Of a stretch of DNA of 64,000 nt, positions 41,883-51,893 are shown in pieces. The stretch is taken from NCBI RefSeq assembly GCF_000400715.1, contig NZ_KE007351.1:319530-383529 (forward strand). Reading direction: 5' to 3'. Numbering within the stretch: position 1 is the stretch's first letter; each line of letters starts with the position of its first letter. The translations under genes were made by a program, and so were the position numbers. Below the pieces are notes generated by a model. It saw only the letters and a list, made by a program, of their open reading frames with translations. It searched no databases and was not told the DNA's origin. This DNA comes from Acinetobacter genomosp. 15BJ (GTDB lineage Bacteria > Pseudomonadota > Gammaproteobacteria > Pseudomonadales > Moraxellaceae).

Positions 41883-43082
41883 TCACTTAGTAGTACTTAA
41901 ATAATCACCCCACCACTGCATCATTTCAGTCCGTTGAGCTAAATAGTCAGCGTGATTATAGCTGGCACGGGTACGGTTCTTATCAATATGTGAAAGTTGT
42001 GCCTCAATCCAATTATCTTGGAACAAACCTGAGTCATTCAAAATGGTACTAAAAGTAGAACGTAATCCATGAGAAGATAATTGATGTTTGCCATACCCCA
42101 TCTTACGTATGGCCATATTTAGAGTATTAAAATGAATCGGTTGATTGTATTTGCGTGGGCTAGCAAAAAGGTATTTTTCACCGTATGACCACTGCATGAC
42201 GTCTTTTAAAATCTCTAAAGCCTGATTTGAAAGTGGAACTAAAAAATCTGGAATCTCATGGCCTAATATGACTTTTCGTCGAAACTGTTTAATATGTAAG
42301 GCTGGTATTCTCCAAATTTTATCTTTTAAATCAAAATGATGGGGCTCAGATAATAATAATTCAGCTCCTCGTACGCCAGTATGCAATTTGAACATCAATG
42401 CTTTTTTAATAATGGGATGGGCATCCAATTTTTGTAATTTATTCTTAAAATCAGATATATCCTCCGCTTTCAAATACGGATAATTTTTCTTGATTTTGCT
42501 GTTAATGGTGATTTTATTTAAACCATGAGCGATGTTGAACTCACAATAACCCATCGCTACAGCGTAGTCATAAATTTGGTTCAAATAACTACAAGCTTTT
42601 TTGACAGGTTCTTTTACTTGGCGTCCCTCTATTTTTTTAATTACTGAAACCAGGTCATAGCGCTTGATATTTTGAAAAGGTAAATCCTGAAGGTCTGGAT
42701 AAATATCTTGCTGTAAACATCTTTCTGCTAACTGTAGTACACCGCAGCGGGGTAAATCATTAAATGAATTCTTCAGTTTGAACTGCAGCCACTCCTCCCC
42801 TACCTTACGAAAGGTGATGACATTAGAAACAGTATCATGTTCAAAACAAAAATTATTGTCTTTAAAGTCATCTCTGACTTGTCGTGCTTTTTTCAGTGAT
42901 AATTCAGGATAAAGTCCTAACTGAATGCGGCGACGTTTTTTTGTTTGTGGATCTGTATAGCGATAGCACCAAGATTTTCTTCCACTCGGCTCAATCTTCA
43001 GGCTAAGTCCATCTTCATCGGATAAAAAACAAGTTTTTTCCTTGCAATGAGCTTGGCGAACTTTAATTTCTGTAAGACTCAT
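41883..43082 (-). CDS. Tyrosine-type integrase of a genomic island
   Basis: A 399-residue phage/island integrase with an N-terminal DUF4102-type arm-binding domain (LTEIKVRQAHCKEKTCFLSDEDGLSLKIEPSGRKSW) and a SAM-like core-binding part. The catalytic domain shows Arg in TGVRGAELL, HGLR in LSSHGLRSTF, His in LSHIDKNRTRASY and the final Tyr in ASYNHADYL. It probably drove an island into or out of this region; no attachment repeat or tRNA was identified nearby. Confidence 0.88.
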   Translation of the reverse strand: MSLTEIKVRQAHCKEKTCFLSDEDGLSLKIEPSGRKSWCYRYTDPQTKKRRRIQLGLYPELSLKKARQVRDDFKDNNFCFEHDTVSNVITFRKVGEEWLQFKLKNSFNDLPRCGVLQLAERCLQQDIYPDLQDLPFQNIKRYDLVSVIKKIEGRQVKEPVKKACSYLNQIYDYAVAMGYCEFNIAHGLNKITINSKIKKNYPYLKAEDISDFKNKLQKLDAHPIIKKALMFKLHTGVRGAELLLSEPHHFDLKDKIWRIPALHIKQFRRKVILGHEIPDFLVPLSNQALEILKDVMQWSYGEKYLFASPRKYNQPIHFNTLNMAIRKMGYGKHQLSSHGLRSTFSTILNDSGLFQDNWIEAQLSHIDKNRTRASYNHADYLAQRTEMMQWWGDYLSTTK

Positions 43083-43143
43083 GAAATTTAAATGAAACCT
43101 ATCAGAGGGTTGATTGGATCAATTATATCAAAATATGACGATT

Positions 43144-43176
43144 TTTATATGATGCGTATGATACGCATCATATAAA
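43144..43176. repeat. Perfect 33-bp palindrome upstream of the integrase
   Basis: 16-base arms (left arm TTTATATGATGCGTAT) around a central G, with no mismatch. It lies 62 bp before the integrase start. It could be an autoregulatory operator, a recombination site or a hairpin. Confidence 0.7.
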
Positions 43177-43297
43177 TTTGTAATATATTGTTTTATAAGT
43201 TTATTATTAAAAATACTATGGTTTTAGTAACCATCATGAGTACCACCTCTACTTTAAGTTCCCAACAGCTCCTTTTTCTTTAGCCAGTTTTAAATAA

Positions 43298-43336
43298 GGG
43301 GTCGTCTCAGGAAACGGAAAATATAGCACGCTAAGG
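43298..43336 (+). repeat. Left inverted repeat of the Tn3-family transposon
   Basis: 39 bp, a perfect inverse of the right end. The tnpR stop codon lies inside it. Confidence 0.92.
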
Positions 43337-43939
43337 ATTTTCACTCCGACTTCTTTTAACGATATCCAACACGGTATTTTTGCTTAGATTGACCAGCCGA
43401 CCGACTTGTCGATAAGAGTGTCCAGCAGACACCAACTCCAACACTTTAGGTGCCAGACGATCTGACTTGGTACGTTGACCAGGACGACGACCAAACACAA
43501 CGCCCCGCGCTTGTGCCGCTGCTACACCAGAGCGCACACGTTCACGTAGTAAATCTCCCTCAAACTCTGCTAATGCAGACATCACAGAAGCCATGAGCTT
43601 TCCCTGAGATGTGGAAAGGTCAAACTGCAAACCTGTTTGTGCCACCAGAGATACCCCGAAATGCCCAAGATCTTGTAATGACTGTACGAGATCCACGGTG
43701 CTTCTGCCCCAGCGTGTCAATTCCGTCACCAAGATGGCATCGATTTCACGAGATTGCGCCATGGTCATCAAGTATTTTCTTTGCAATCTCTCATCCTTAC
43801 TGCCTGATGCAGTTTCTTTCCAAACACCGACAACATCGTAGCCGCAACGATTGGCGTAGGCACGTAGGTCATATTCCTGTCGTTCGCAGGACTGATCGTT
43901 CGTTGATACTCGGCAATAAATGGCCGCATTCTGTCCCAA
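43331..43939 (-). CDS. tnpR: Tn3-family resolvase (serine recombinase)
   Basis: A 202-residue serine recombinase: IYCRVSTNDQSCERQ with the nucleophile Ser in RVST, then TELTRWGRSTVDL, ALAEFEGDLLRERVRSG and a C-terminal Hin-type helix-turn-helix (SYRQVGRLVNLSKNTVLDIVKR). It resolves cointegrates at a res site expected in the 94 bp between tnpR and tnpA. Confidence 0.92.
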   Translation of the reverse strand: MGQNAAIYCRVSTNDQSCERQEYDLRAYANRCGYDVVGVWKETASGSKDERLQRKYLMTMAQSREIDAILVTELTRWGRSTVDLVQSLQDLGHFGVSLVAQTGLQFDLSTSQGKLMASVMSALAEFEGDLLRERVRSGVAAAQARGVVFGRRPGQRTKSDRLAPKVLELVSAGHSYRQVGRLVNLSKNTVLDIVKRSRSENP

Positions 43940-44033
43940 TTGAACCTCCTTGCGAAATTGCAGCGCAAAGCTAAGCGTGGCGGTACAAAATAATGTACCT
44001 TTAATAGTTTAGTTTATTTGGGACTAATGAGCC

Positions 44034-47000
44034 ATGCCGCGCCATTCTATTTTGTCGTCCACGGAATTGGGAAGCCTGTTCGAAATTCCAGATGATAGAG
44101 CTTTTATGCTTCAGCATTACACTCTGAGTGATTCTGATAAATCCATAGTCCATCAACATCGAGGGGCATCCAACAAGCTAGGCTTTGCAATTCAACTTTG
44201 CTACATGCGTTACCCTGGAGTGATATTGGGTATTAACGACGAACCATTCAAACCCTTACTTTTCATGATGGCTGCTCAACTTAGTATATCAGTGGACTGC
44301 TGGAATGATTATGGTCAGCGCGAGCAAACAAGACGAGAACATATTGCCGAATTGAAAAAAGTTTTTGGGTTCAAACTATTCACCTTGAGTGACTATCGGC
44401 AATCGGTCAATATGATGGTGGATTTGTCCCTTCAGACAGATAAAGGTCTTATTTTAGCCACAACTCTCGTTGAAAATTTACGACAAAAATCAGTCCTTTT
44501 GCCAGCTATAAATGCAATTGATAGTATTTGCGCAGAAGCAATCACATCTGCCAACCGCATAATTTATACTGCTTTGACGAGCTCACTTTCAGAAACTCAT
44601 CGTCAAAATATAGATGCTTTGCTGAACCGTAAAGAGGGCAGCAAACTGACAATATTGGGGTGGCTTAGACAGTCACCAGCTAAACCAAACTCAAAGTACA
44701 TGCTTGAGCACATTGAGCGGCTGAAGTGCTTACAAGCCATCGATCTACCTGAAGACATTGGAAAACACGTTCATCAAAATCGCTTACTGAAAATTGCTCG
44801 CGAAGGTGGGCAAATGACTCCTGCTGATTTGGCCAGATTTGAATCTCAACGTCGATATGCCACTTTGGTAGCAATCGTTGTGGAGAGTATGGCCACGATC
44901 ACCGACGAAATTATTGACCTGCATGATCGCATTATTGGAAAGCTATTTGCTATCGCAAAAAATAAACACCAGCAACAATTTCAATCATCAGGTAAAGCGA
45001 TCAACGACAAAGTGCGTTTGTATGGGCTTATCGGGAAAGCCTTGCTAGATGCCAAGCAAAATGGCAGTGATCCGTTTGCCGCCATCGAAACTGTTATTTC
45101 ATGGGATGCTTTTGCAGCAAGTATTACTGAGGCAGAAAAACTGGCGCAACCCGAAGACTTTGATTTTTTACCACGAATTGGCGAGAGCTATGCAACTTTA
45201 CGCCGTTACGCGCCAGAACTTCTTGCCATACTTAAATTGCGTGCTGCCCCAGCAGCAAAAGATATGCTTGCCGCTGTAGAGTTGCTCCGCAGCATGAATG
45301 TTGATAATACACGAAAAATCCCCTCTAATGCTCCAATAGCGTTTATCAAAAAACGGTGGGCAAGACTAGTCTTTACCGATGATGGTATTGATCGCCGCTA
45401 TTACGAAATATGTGTGTTATCTGAACTTAAAAACTCGCTACGGGCTGGGGATCTCTGGGTACAAGGCTCTCGCCAATTCAAAGACTTCGATGAGTATTTA
45501 GTGACTGCTGATAAATTTAATCAGCTAAAACAGTCCAATGAGTTACCTCTAACCATTACTACTGATTGTGATCTATATTTGCAAAGTCGCCTTTCACTAT
45601 TGGAGCAGAAATTAGCAATCATTAATCGCATGGCAGCGACCAACGATTTGCCTGATGCGATGATCAATCAATCTGGTCTAAAAATAACACCTCTCGATGC
45701 CGTGGCTCCTGATACAGCCCAAACTTTAATTGACCAAACAGCAATGCTGTTACCACATATCAAGATCACCGAATTATTAATGGAGGTCGATGAATGGACA
45801 GGCTTTACTCGACACTTCACTCATTTGAAAACGGATGACACTGCGAAGGATAAAGCGTTATTGCTCACGACCATACTGGCTGATGCAATTAATTTAGGGC
45901 TGACGAAAATGGCCGAATCATGTCCTGGTACAACTTATGCCAAACTCTCATGGCTACAGGCTTGGCATATCCGTGATGAAACTTATTCAACGGCATTGGC
46001 CGAATTGGTGAATGCTCAATTGAAACAACCTTTCGCTGAAAACTGGGGAGATGGCACTACCTCCTCATCAGATGGCCAACGCTTCCGCGCAGGTGGCAGA
46101 GCTGAAAGTACAGGACATATCAATCCAAAATATGGCGCAGAGCCTGGAAGGTTATTTTATACACACATTTCTGATCAATACGCACCATTTAGCAGTAAGC
46201 TGATCAATGTGGGCGTTCGTGATTCAACCTATGTTCTTGATGGGCTGCTGTATCACGAGTCTGATTTACGCATCGAGGAACACTACACCGATACGGCTGG
46301 ATTCACCGACCATGTTTTTGCACTCATGCACATGCTAGGGTTTCGATTTGCACCACGAATTCGTGATCTGGGCGATACGAAACTCTATATTCCAAAGTCA
46401 GACATAGACTATGCCGCACTTAAACCCATGATTGGCGGCACACTGAATATCAAACAGATTCGTACTCATTGGGACGATATTTTGCGTCTGGCCGCATCAA
46501 TCAAGCAAGGGACTGTCACAGCGTCGCTAATGCTACGTAAACTCGGTAGTTATCCACGACAGAATGGTTTGGCATTGGCATTACGAGAGCTGGGGCGTAT
46601 TGAGCGCACACTGTTTATCTTGGATTGGTTGCAAAGCGTAGAACTACGCCGTCGGGTTCAAGCTGGATTAAATAAAGGTGAAGCCCGTAATGCATTAGCG
46701 CGCGCCGTTTTCTTTTATCGATTGGGTGAGATTCGAGATCGAAGCTTTGAGCAACAGCGTTATCGAGCCAGTGGCTTGAATCTAGTGACCGCCGCCATTG
46801 TATTGTGGAACACGGTTTATTTAGAGAGAGCGACTAACGCCCTACGAGGGCATGGTCGCACAGTCGATGATACCTTGCTGCAATATCTGTCACCGCTGGG
46901 GTGGGAGCACATCAATTTAACTGGGGATTATCTATGGCGAAGCAAAGCCAAGATAGGTGGTGGAAAATTTAGGCCATTGCGCGCAATTGAAAAACCTTAG
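44034..47000 (+). CDS. tnpA: Tn3-family transposase
   Basis: A full-length 988-residue transposase. The N-terminal DUF4158 region starts MPRHSILSSTELGSLFEIP; the C-terminal DDE domain shows GVRDSTYVLDGLLYHES, the ...HTDTAG-type motif EEHYTDTAGFTDHVF, and GEARNALARAVFFYRLGEIRDRSFEQQRYRASGLNLV. The stop lies in the right inverted repeat. No frame break was seen, so the element may be active. Confidence 0.95.
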   Translation: MPRHSILSSTELGSLFEIPDDRAFMLQHYTLSDSDKSIVHQHRGASNKLGFAIQLCYMRYPGVILGINDEPFKPLLFMMAAQLSISVDCWNDYGQREQTRREHIAELKKVFGFKLFTLSDYRQSVNMMVDLSLQTDKGLILATTLVENLRQKSVLLPAINAIDSICAEAITSANRIIYTALTSSLSETHRQNIDALLNRKEGSKLTILGWLRQSPAKPNSKYMLEHIERLKCLQAIDLPEDIGKHVHQNRLLKIAREGGQMTPADLARFESQRRYATLVAIVVESMATITDEIIDLHDRIIGKLFAIAKNKHQQQFQSSGKAINDKVRLYGLIGKALLDAKQNGSDPFAAIETVISWDAFAASITEAEKLAQPEDFDFLPRIGESYATLRRYAPELLAILKLRAAPAAKDMLAAVELLRSMNVDNTRKIPSNAPIAFIKKRWARLVFTDDGIDRRYYEICVLSELKNSLRAGDLWVQGSRQFKDFDEYLVTADKFNQLKQSNELPLTITTDCDLYLQSRLSLLEQKLAIINRMAATNDLPDAMINQSGLKITPLDAVAPDTAQTLIDQTAMLLPHIKITELLMEVDEWTGFTRHFTHLKTDDTAKDKALLLTTILADAINLGLTKMAESCPGTTYAKLSWLQAWHIRDETYSTALAELVNAQLKQPFAENWGDGTTSSSDGQRFRAGGRAESTGHINPKYGAEPGRLFYTHISDQYAPFSSKLINVGVRDSTYVLDGLLYHESDLRIEEHYTDTAGFTDHVFALMHMLGFRFAPRIRDLGDTKLYIPKSDIDYAALKPMIGGTLNIKQIRTHWDDILRLAASIKQGTVTASLMLRKLGSYPRQNGLALALRELGRIERTLFILDWLQSVELRRRVQAGLNKGEARNALARAVFFYRLGEIRDRSFEQQRYRASGLNLVTAAIVLWNTVYLERATNALRGHGRTVDDTLLQYLSPLGWEHINLTGDYLWRSKAKIGGGKFRPLRAIEKP

Positions 47001-47033
47001 CGTGCTATATTTTCCGTTTCCTGAGACGACCCC
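46995..47033 (-). repeat. Right inverted repeat of the Tn3-family transposon
   Basis: 39 bp, perfectly inverse to 43298-43336. Confidence 0.92.
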
Positions 47034-47636
47034 TATAAACGCTATGTACAACATATGCAAAGCGTGGGGATTCCCTTTTTCCATACGCCAGGCAACCATG
47101 ATGATGCGGCGCATTTTCCATTTCATGAGACTGATCCAACTCAGCCAACTGTGATTGAGCTGGGTCAATGGTGCATTATTTTATTAAATAGCGCACAACC
47201 AAAACGTATTGATGGAAAAATTGCTGACGCACAATTGCAGCAACTCACCCAATTACTTGCACAACAACATGATCGTCATGTGCTTATTGCTTGTCACCAT
47301 CATCCTTTTGCGATGCAATCAGCATGGATTGACCAACATAAGCTCAAAAACTCCTCAGACCTATTGGAAACAATTCAACCATTCTCCAATGTCAAAGCAA
47401 TTGTCTGTGGTCATGTGCATCAAGATTCGATCAATACATGGCAAGGTGTTGAATTTTTATCTACCCCTTCAACCTGTATCCAATTCAAACCAAGAAGCGA
47501 TAAATTTGCGCTCGATGAAGAGCATCCTGGTTACCGCTATATCTGCCTTAAAGCAAATGGTGAACTGGAAACTCAGGTCTATCGTTTACCGACATCGCAA
47601 CGAATGAGTAGTTCTGAAGTTTTAGGATATGATTAA
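47034..47636 (+). pseudogene. cpdA: cpdA (3',5'-cyclic-AMP phosphodiesterase), 5' part missing
   Basis: The frame is open from the Tn3 edge (YKRYVQHMQSVGIPFF) and carries HTPGNHDDAAHFPFH, ACHHHPFAM and VCGHVHQDS, which are metal ligands of the calcineurin-like CpdA family. The first metal motif (DxH...GD), normally in the first 70 residues, is missing, so the enzyme cannot work as encoded. The 5' part is not on the other side of the transposon. Loss of CpdA would be expected to raise cAMP. Confidence 0.88.
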
Positions 47637-47825
47637 ACTTTTGATTACAAATTACATTGTCAATTTCAGACAAAATCTGGACGGGAATGACTACCATCTT
47701 GCTCAAAAACTCTATATGATGTCGACCCTTGATGGGAAAAACCATCTCAGGTTTCTATAAAAACACTTGCATATCACCATATTTTTTGCGTATAGATAGT
47801 ACGTGTAAGATGAGGAATGCCCTAT

Positions 47826-48359
47826 ATGGCGAATGACAACCAAAATCAAGTCTTGGACGAACAGACAGAAGTGATCGACGATCAAAAATTGGCTGTAAAA
47901 CGTACACGCAAAACCAAACCAAAAGCTTCAGAAAGCGGTACAACTGCGAGCTTATTTGGAATTGCGCCTTATCAGCCAAAGAAAAATGAAGAATATATGT
48001 CTGAAGGACAACTTGAGCATTTCCGCCAAATTTTAAATGCATGGAAAGCAGAGTTAATGTCTGAAGTTGATCGTACTTTAAATACGATGCAAGACGAATC
48101 TAGTGCACTTCCTGACGTCAATGACCGCGCGACGCAAGAAGAAGAATTTGCGATTGAATTACGTACACGTGACCGTGAACGCAAACTCATCCGTAAAATC
48201 GAACAATCGATCGAAGCAATTCAAAACGAAGACTACGGTTTCTGTGAAACTTGTGGTATCGAGATTGGCTTACGTCGTTTAGAAGCTCGCCCAACTGCGA
48301 CTTTATGTATCGATTGCAAAACTTTGGCTGAAATCAAAGAAAAGCAAAATAACGGTTAA
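47826..48359 (+). CDS. dksA: RNA polymerase-binding transcription factor DksA
   Basis: 177 residues. A basic N-terminal extension (VKRTRKTKPKASESG) is followed by the coiled coil with the DxxDxA-type tip (LPDVNDRATQEEEFAIELRTRDRERKLIRKI) and the zinc finger FCETCGIEIGLRRLEARPTATLCIDC. It works with ppGpp to adjust transcription. I prefer the ATG at 47826 (MANDNQ); a Met three codons earlier is too close to GAGGA. gluQ follows after 2 bases. Confidence 0.95.
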   Translation: MANDNQNQVLDEQTEVIDDQKLAVKRTRKTKPKASESGTTASLFGIAPYQPKKNEEYMSEGQLEHFRQILNAWKAELMSEVDRTLNTMQDESSALPDVNDRATQEEEFAIELRTRDRERKLIRKIEQSIEAIQNEDYGFCETCGIEIGLRRLEARPTATLCIDCKTLAEIKEKQNNG

Positions 48360-48361
48360 TT

Positions 48362-49279
48362 TTGAAAACCGTGTTGAGCCATGAAGTTAAGCAAAGCGAT
48401 GCTTTGCTTAATCTCCGCTCATATGTGGGTCGGTTTGCGCCATCGCCAACCGGCCCATTGCATTTTGGCTCCCTGCTCACAGCAGTTGCAAGTTATTGCG
48501 ATGCCAAAGCCAACTACGGCCAATGGTTCGTTCGGATTGAAGATACCGACATCCCTCGCATTTATCCCAATAGCGAAGCACACATTCTCTCTTGCATTGA
48601 TGCCTTTCAATTTGAACCCGATGCAGAGATTATTTTTCAAAAAGATCGTTTCGAAATCTATGAACAGGCGCTTGAGCAACTCAAACAATTCGATGCGATT
48701 TATGCCTGCCAATGTACCCGTAAAATGCTGGGTTCAAATCATATCTATGCAGGAACTTGCCGCGATTTAAATTTAGAGTTTGCTGATCAAGCGATTCGCT
48801 TAAAGGTTACTGATCAACAGATTTGTTTTGAAGACCGTTTACAAGGTCGACAATGTTCTGACTTACAGCATGAGCTTGGTGATTTTGTATTAAAGCGTCG
48901 TGATGGCATTATCAGCTATCAATTGGCGGTGGTGATAGATGATTATCTACAAGGCATCACGCATGTAGTACGCGGTGCAGACTTACTCGATAACACTGCT
49001 CGACAAATCTGGTTAGGTTCTTTGCTGGGTTATCCAAGTTTAAGCTATATGCATCTTCCTCTTGCCATGAACGATCAAGGGCAGAAACTGTCTAAACAGA
49101 ATCTTGCGCAAGCACTGGATATCGCTCAAGCCCCCAAACTATTACAGCAAGCGATCTTGGCTTTAGGCCAACCTGCGGTGGAACTGAATCAACCGCGGAT
49201 TATGCTACAACAAGCCGTGCAGCAATGGGATGTCAATCTGATTCCGAAAGGTGAGTATTTAACTGGAACCTATTTATAA
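48362..49279 (+). CDS. gluQ: Glutamyl-Q tRNA(Asp) synthetase
   Basis: It adds glutamate to queuosine in tRNA-Asp. The 305-residue GluRS-like catalytic domain shows YVGRFAPSPTGPLHFGSL (HIGH-like), the zinc ligands in ACQCTRKML and YAGTCRDL, and GQKLSKQNLAQAL (KMSKS-like). No anticodon-binding domain is present, as usual. The start is uncertain: TTG at 48362, GTG at 48371 or TTG at 48374. The dksA-gluQ linkage is conserved in gammaproteobacteria. Confidence 0.92.
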   Translation: MKTVLSHEVKQSDALLNLRSYVGRFAPSPTGPLHFGSLLTAVASYCDAKANYGQWFVRIEDTDIPRIYPNSEAHILSCIDAFQFEPDAEIIFQKDRFEIYEQALEQLKQFDAIYACQCTRKMLGSNHIYAGTCRDLNLEFADQAIRLKVTDQQICFEDRLQGRQCSDLQHELGDFVLKRRDGIISYQLAVVIDDYLQGITHVVRGADLLDNTARQIWLGSLLGYPSLSYMHLPLAMNDQGQKLSKQNLAQALDIAQAPKLLQQAILALGQPAVELNQPRIMLQQAVQQWDVNLIPKGEYLTGTYL

Positions 49280-49284
49280 ACAAT

Positions 49285-49315
49285 AAAAAAGCCCTGCATA
49301 ACGACAGGGCTTTTT
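49285..49315. terminator. Bidirectional terminator between gluQ and ftsW
   Basis: AAAAAAGCCCTG and CAGGGCTTTTT form a stem with A and T runs on both sides, between two convergent genes. Confidence 0.8.
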
Positions 49316-49330
49316 GTTTGTTTACATATA

Positions 49331-50524
49331 CTAGAAATTAGATTCTTCTTTCACTGGGTTCAACTCTTGCGTTGACGCATCAATTTTTAGAATCAAGCTA
49401 ATCATCGCCGCACACATCATGAGTGATGTACCGCCATAACTAATGAAAGGCAGAGTCAAACCTTTGGTTGGCATCAAGCCCATATTCATGCCTGCATTTA
49501 CCAAAATCTGCATCAGGAAGATGATACTAATCCCGTAGGCCAAATAACCTGCACGTAAGTAGTTATGTTGCAAGGCACGGTGACCAATACGGATACAACA
49601 CGCCAGCATGGTAAACGACAGCAGCATCACGATCGACACGCCAAAGAAACCAAACTCCTCACCTAATACCGCCAACATAAAGTCAGTATGTGCTTCAGGT
49701 AAGTAAGATAGCTTCTGTACACTGTGCCCTAAGCCCGTACCAAACCACTCACCACGACCAAAGGCCATCAAAGCATTGGACAGCTGATACCCCACACCCA
49801 AAGGATCCGCCCAAGGGTTGGTAAATGAAATCAAGCGTTGGAAGCGGAATGGTTCGAAGATAATCAACGCACTGACACCTGCAAAGATCGCACCCAGCAT
49901 GATCAAGAACTGCGTTGCGGGTGCACCCGCCAAGAAGAATACACCCACCATCATTAACACGATAACGACGGTTGCACCCAAGTCAGGCTCAGCAACAATG
50001 AAACCGACCGTTAATGCCATGACGCCACTTAAACGCAATAAACCTTTCCAATGCGTTCGAACCTCTTTGGCACGACGCACCACATAGTCAGCAGTAAAAA
50101 TCGCCATCACAATTTTGGCAATTTCAGTCGGCTGCAAGGTGAAACCACCGACCTTAATCCAACGATGTGCACCATTGACCTCAGAACCGACGACCAATAC
50201 CGCCAGCAACAATACAATGGTAATTAACCACAAAGGAAAGGCATTTTTAAACCACAGATTCAATGATATTCGATAGGTTAAGAATGCCACTACCGCAGCA
50301 ACCACAATCGAAATACCGTGGCGAATCAAGAAATAAAATGGGCTTTCATGGATATATTCTGCATATGGCATCGAAGCAGATGCCACCATAACCGAACCGA
50401 AACACAGTAAAGAAATCACACAAAAAATCAGGATATTCCGCGCTGTCATTTCTGCTGGAAGCTTGGGTAAACGATTCAGCAACTGCGAAATCTTTTGCAC
50501 CGTATTTTGGGCTAAATCAGTCAT
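49331..50524 (-). CDS. ftsW: Septal peptidoglycan glycosyltransferase FtsW
   Basis: A 397-residue SEDS protein with about ten membrane segments. It has GAHRWIKVGGFTLQPTEIAKI, VAEPDLGATVVI and the C-terminal LPFISYGGTSLMM, all SEDS/FtsW signatures. It polymerises glycan strands at the septum with its cognate penicillin-binding protein. It lies 10 bp after murD. Confidence 0.93.
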   Translation of the reverse strand: MTDLAQNTVQKISQLLNRLPKLPAEMTARNILIFCVISLLCFGSVMVASASMPYAEYIHESPFYFLIRHGISIVVAAVVAFLTYRISLNLWFKNAFPLWLITIVLLLAVLVVGSEVNGAHRWIKVGGFTLQPTEIAKIVMAIFTADYVVRRAKEVRTHWKGLLRLSGVMALTVGFIVAEPDLGATVVIVLMMVGVFFLAGAPATQFLIMLGAIFAGVSALIIFEPFRFQRLISFTNPWADPLGVGYQLSNALMAFGRGEWFGTGLGHSVQKLSYLPEAHTDFMLAVLGEEFGFFGVSIVMLLSFTMLACCIRIGHRALQHNYLRAGYLAYGISIIFLMQILVNAGMNMGLMPTKGLTLPFISYGGTSLMMCAAMISLILKIDASTQELNPVKEESNF

Positions 50525-50534
50525 AGTCTTGTTC

Positions 50535-51893
50535 CTAGTTCTTCTTTTCGTTCAAGGCATTTACACATGCCACGAATTGATGCCCACGATCATTGTAGCT
50601 TTTAAACATATCAAAGCTTGCACAGGCTGGCGAAAGTAAAACAACATCTTCCGCTTGTGTTGCTTTTTGTGCCATTTCAACCGCTTCTTTTAGGCTGTTT
50701 GCATGCTGAATAACTGTTGTACCTTGAATCGCTTGTTCAATCACCGCAGCATCTTCTCCAATGAGAATCACTGATTTTACATATTTTTGAATTGCATCAC
50801 GGAGAGGCTTGAAATCCTGCCCCTTACCTTGCCCACCTAAGATCAAGGCTAACTTACCTTTGTTCACTTCAATTGCAGCACCAAGGCCATCAATTGCAGC
50901 TAGCGTCGCACCGACATTGGTACCTTTAGAATCATTGTAATAGCGCACACCATCAATCGTTTCGACATACTCACAACGATGTTCCAAGCCATTAAAATGC
51001 TTAAGCGTTTCAAACATCGAATCTGTAGGCAAACCAACAGCTTCACCCAAAGCCAAACACGCCAACGCATTGGCGACGTTATGCATGCCTTGAATGTACA
51101 TCTCAGATGTTCTCAGCAAACGCTCTCTTCCACGTGCTAACCACATGCTGCCATCGGCATCACGCAACACGCCATATTGATTTAAATCAGGTGCATTCAG
51201 ACCAAAACTTTGCATTGGGGTAACATCTGGAACCAATGGACGGCTTAGATTGTCATCACGGTTATAAACGACTTTTTTCACACCTTGGAAAATACGATGT
51301 TTGGCTTTGTGGTAACCCAACATATCACCATGACGATCAAGATGATCTTCACTCATGTTCAGCACCACAGCCACCTCTGCATTCAGATGTGACGTAGTTT
51401 CAAGTTGAAAACTCGATAACTCTAAAATAATCAAATCAGGTTTATCTTTTAATAAATCTAATGCAGGGCGACCTAAATTGCCACCGACAGCCACATTTTT
51501 GCCAGCATCTTGTGCCATCAAGCCGATTAATGTGGTCACGGTACTTTTTGCATTTGATCCTGTAATCGCAATAATTGGCACCTCAGTCGCACGGCGTAAT
51601 AATTGAATATCACCAACAACTGGAATGCCTTTTTCAATGGCCTGTTGAATTTCTGGAAGTTGAGGTGCAAGCCCTGGACTGAGAATAATTTCTTCTGCTT
51701 GTAATAAAAGCTCGGTATCGAGTTGACCAAAACTGGTACGAACACTTGCTGGAATCTGATCATGTCCAGGTGGGGTTGCTCGTGAATCTGTTACTGCAAC
51801 TTGGTAGCCCTGTTCATGTAGAAAGTTAACTGCTGACACGCCCGAAATACCCAAGCCAGCCACAACTTTTAATCCACCACGTTGTATTAACAT
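50535..51893 (-). CDS. murD: UDP-N-acetylmuramoylalanine--D-glutamate ligase
   Basis: 452 residues. It adds D-Glu to UDP-MurNAc-L-Ala. Seen are the N-terminal Rossmann domain (VVAGLGISGVSAVNFL), ATP loop ITGSNAKSTVTTLIG, the catalytic Glu/His region ELSSFQLETT...NMSEDHLDRH and the C-terminal YYNDSKGTNVGATLAAI. The murD-ftsW pair is a cell-division operon transcribed leftward. Confidence 0.95.
   Translation of the reverse strand: MLIQRGGLKVVAGLGISGVSAVNFLHEQGYQVAVTDSRATPPGHDQIPASVRTSFGQLDTELLLQAEEIILSPGLAPQLPEIQQAIEKGIPVVGDIQLLRRATEVPIIAITGSNAKSTVTTLIGLMAQDAGKNVAVGGNLGRPALDLLKDKPDLIILELSSFQLETTSHLNAEVAVVLNMSEDHLDRHGDMLGYHKAKHRIFQGVKKVVYNRDDNLSRPLVPDVTPMQSFGLNAPDLNQYGVLRDADGSMWLARGRERLLRTSEMYIQGMHNVANALACLALGEAVGLPTDSMFETLKHFNGLEHRCEYVETIDGVRYYNDSKGTNVGATLAAIDGLGAAIEVNKGKLALILGGQGKGQDFKPLRDAIQKYVKSVILIGEDAAVIEQAIQGTTVIQHANSLKEAVEMAQKATQAEDVVLLSPACASFDMFKSYNDRGHQFVACVNALNEKKN

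Larger units (their letters stand above)
43298..47033 (+). mobile_element. Tn3-family transposon
   Basis: 3736 bp bounded by perfect 39-bp inverted repeats starting GGGGTCGTCTCAGGAAACGG. It holds only divergent tnpR and tnpA. The flanks AATAA (left) and TATAA (right) match at four of five bases, so there is no exact 5-bp target duplication. The right flank is cpdA coding sequence; the left flank is not. Confidence 0.92.

Noticed and set aside
41359..43330. tRNA gene or attachment repeat expected beside the island integrase
   Set aside because: I saw no tRNA-like sequence and no convincing direct repeat near the integrase.
43293..47038. AATAA/TATAA as target duplication of the Tn3-family transposon
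   Set aside because: One mismatch in five, and the left flank is not cpdA sequence, so it is not a simple insertion site.
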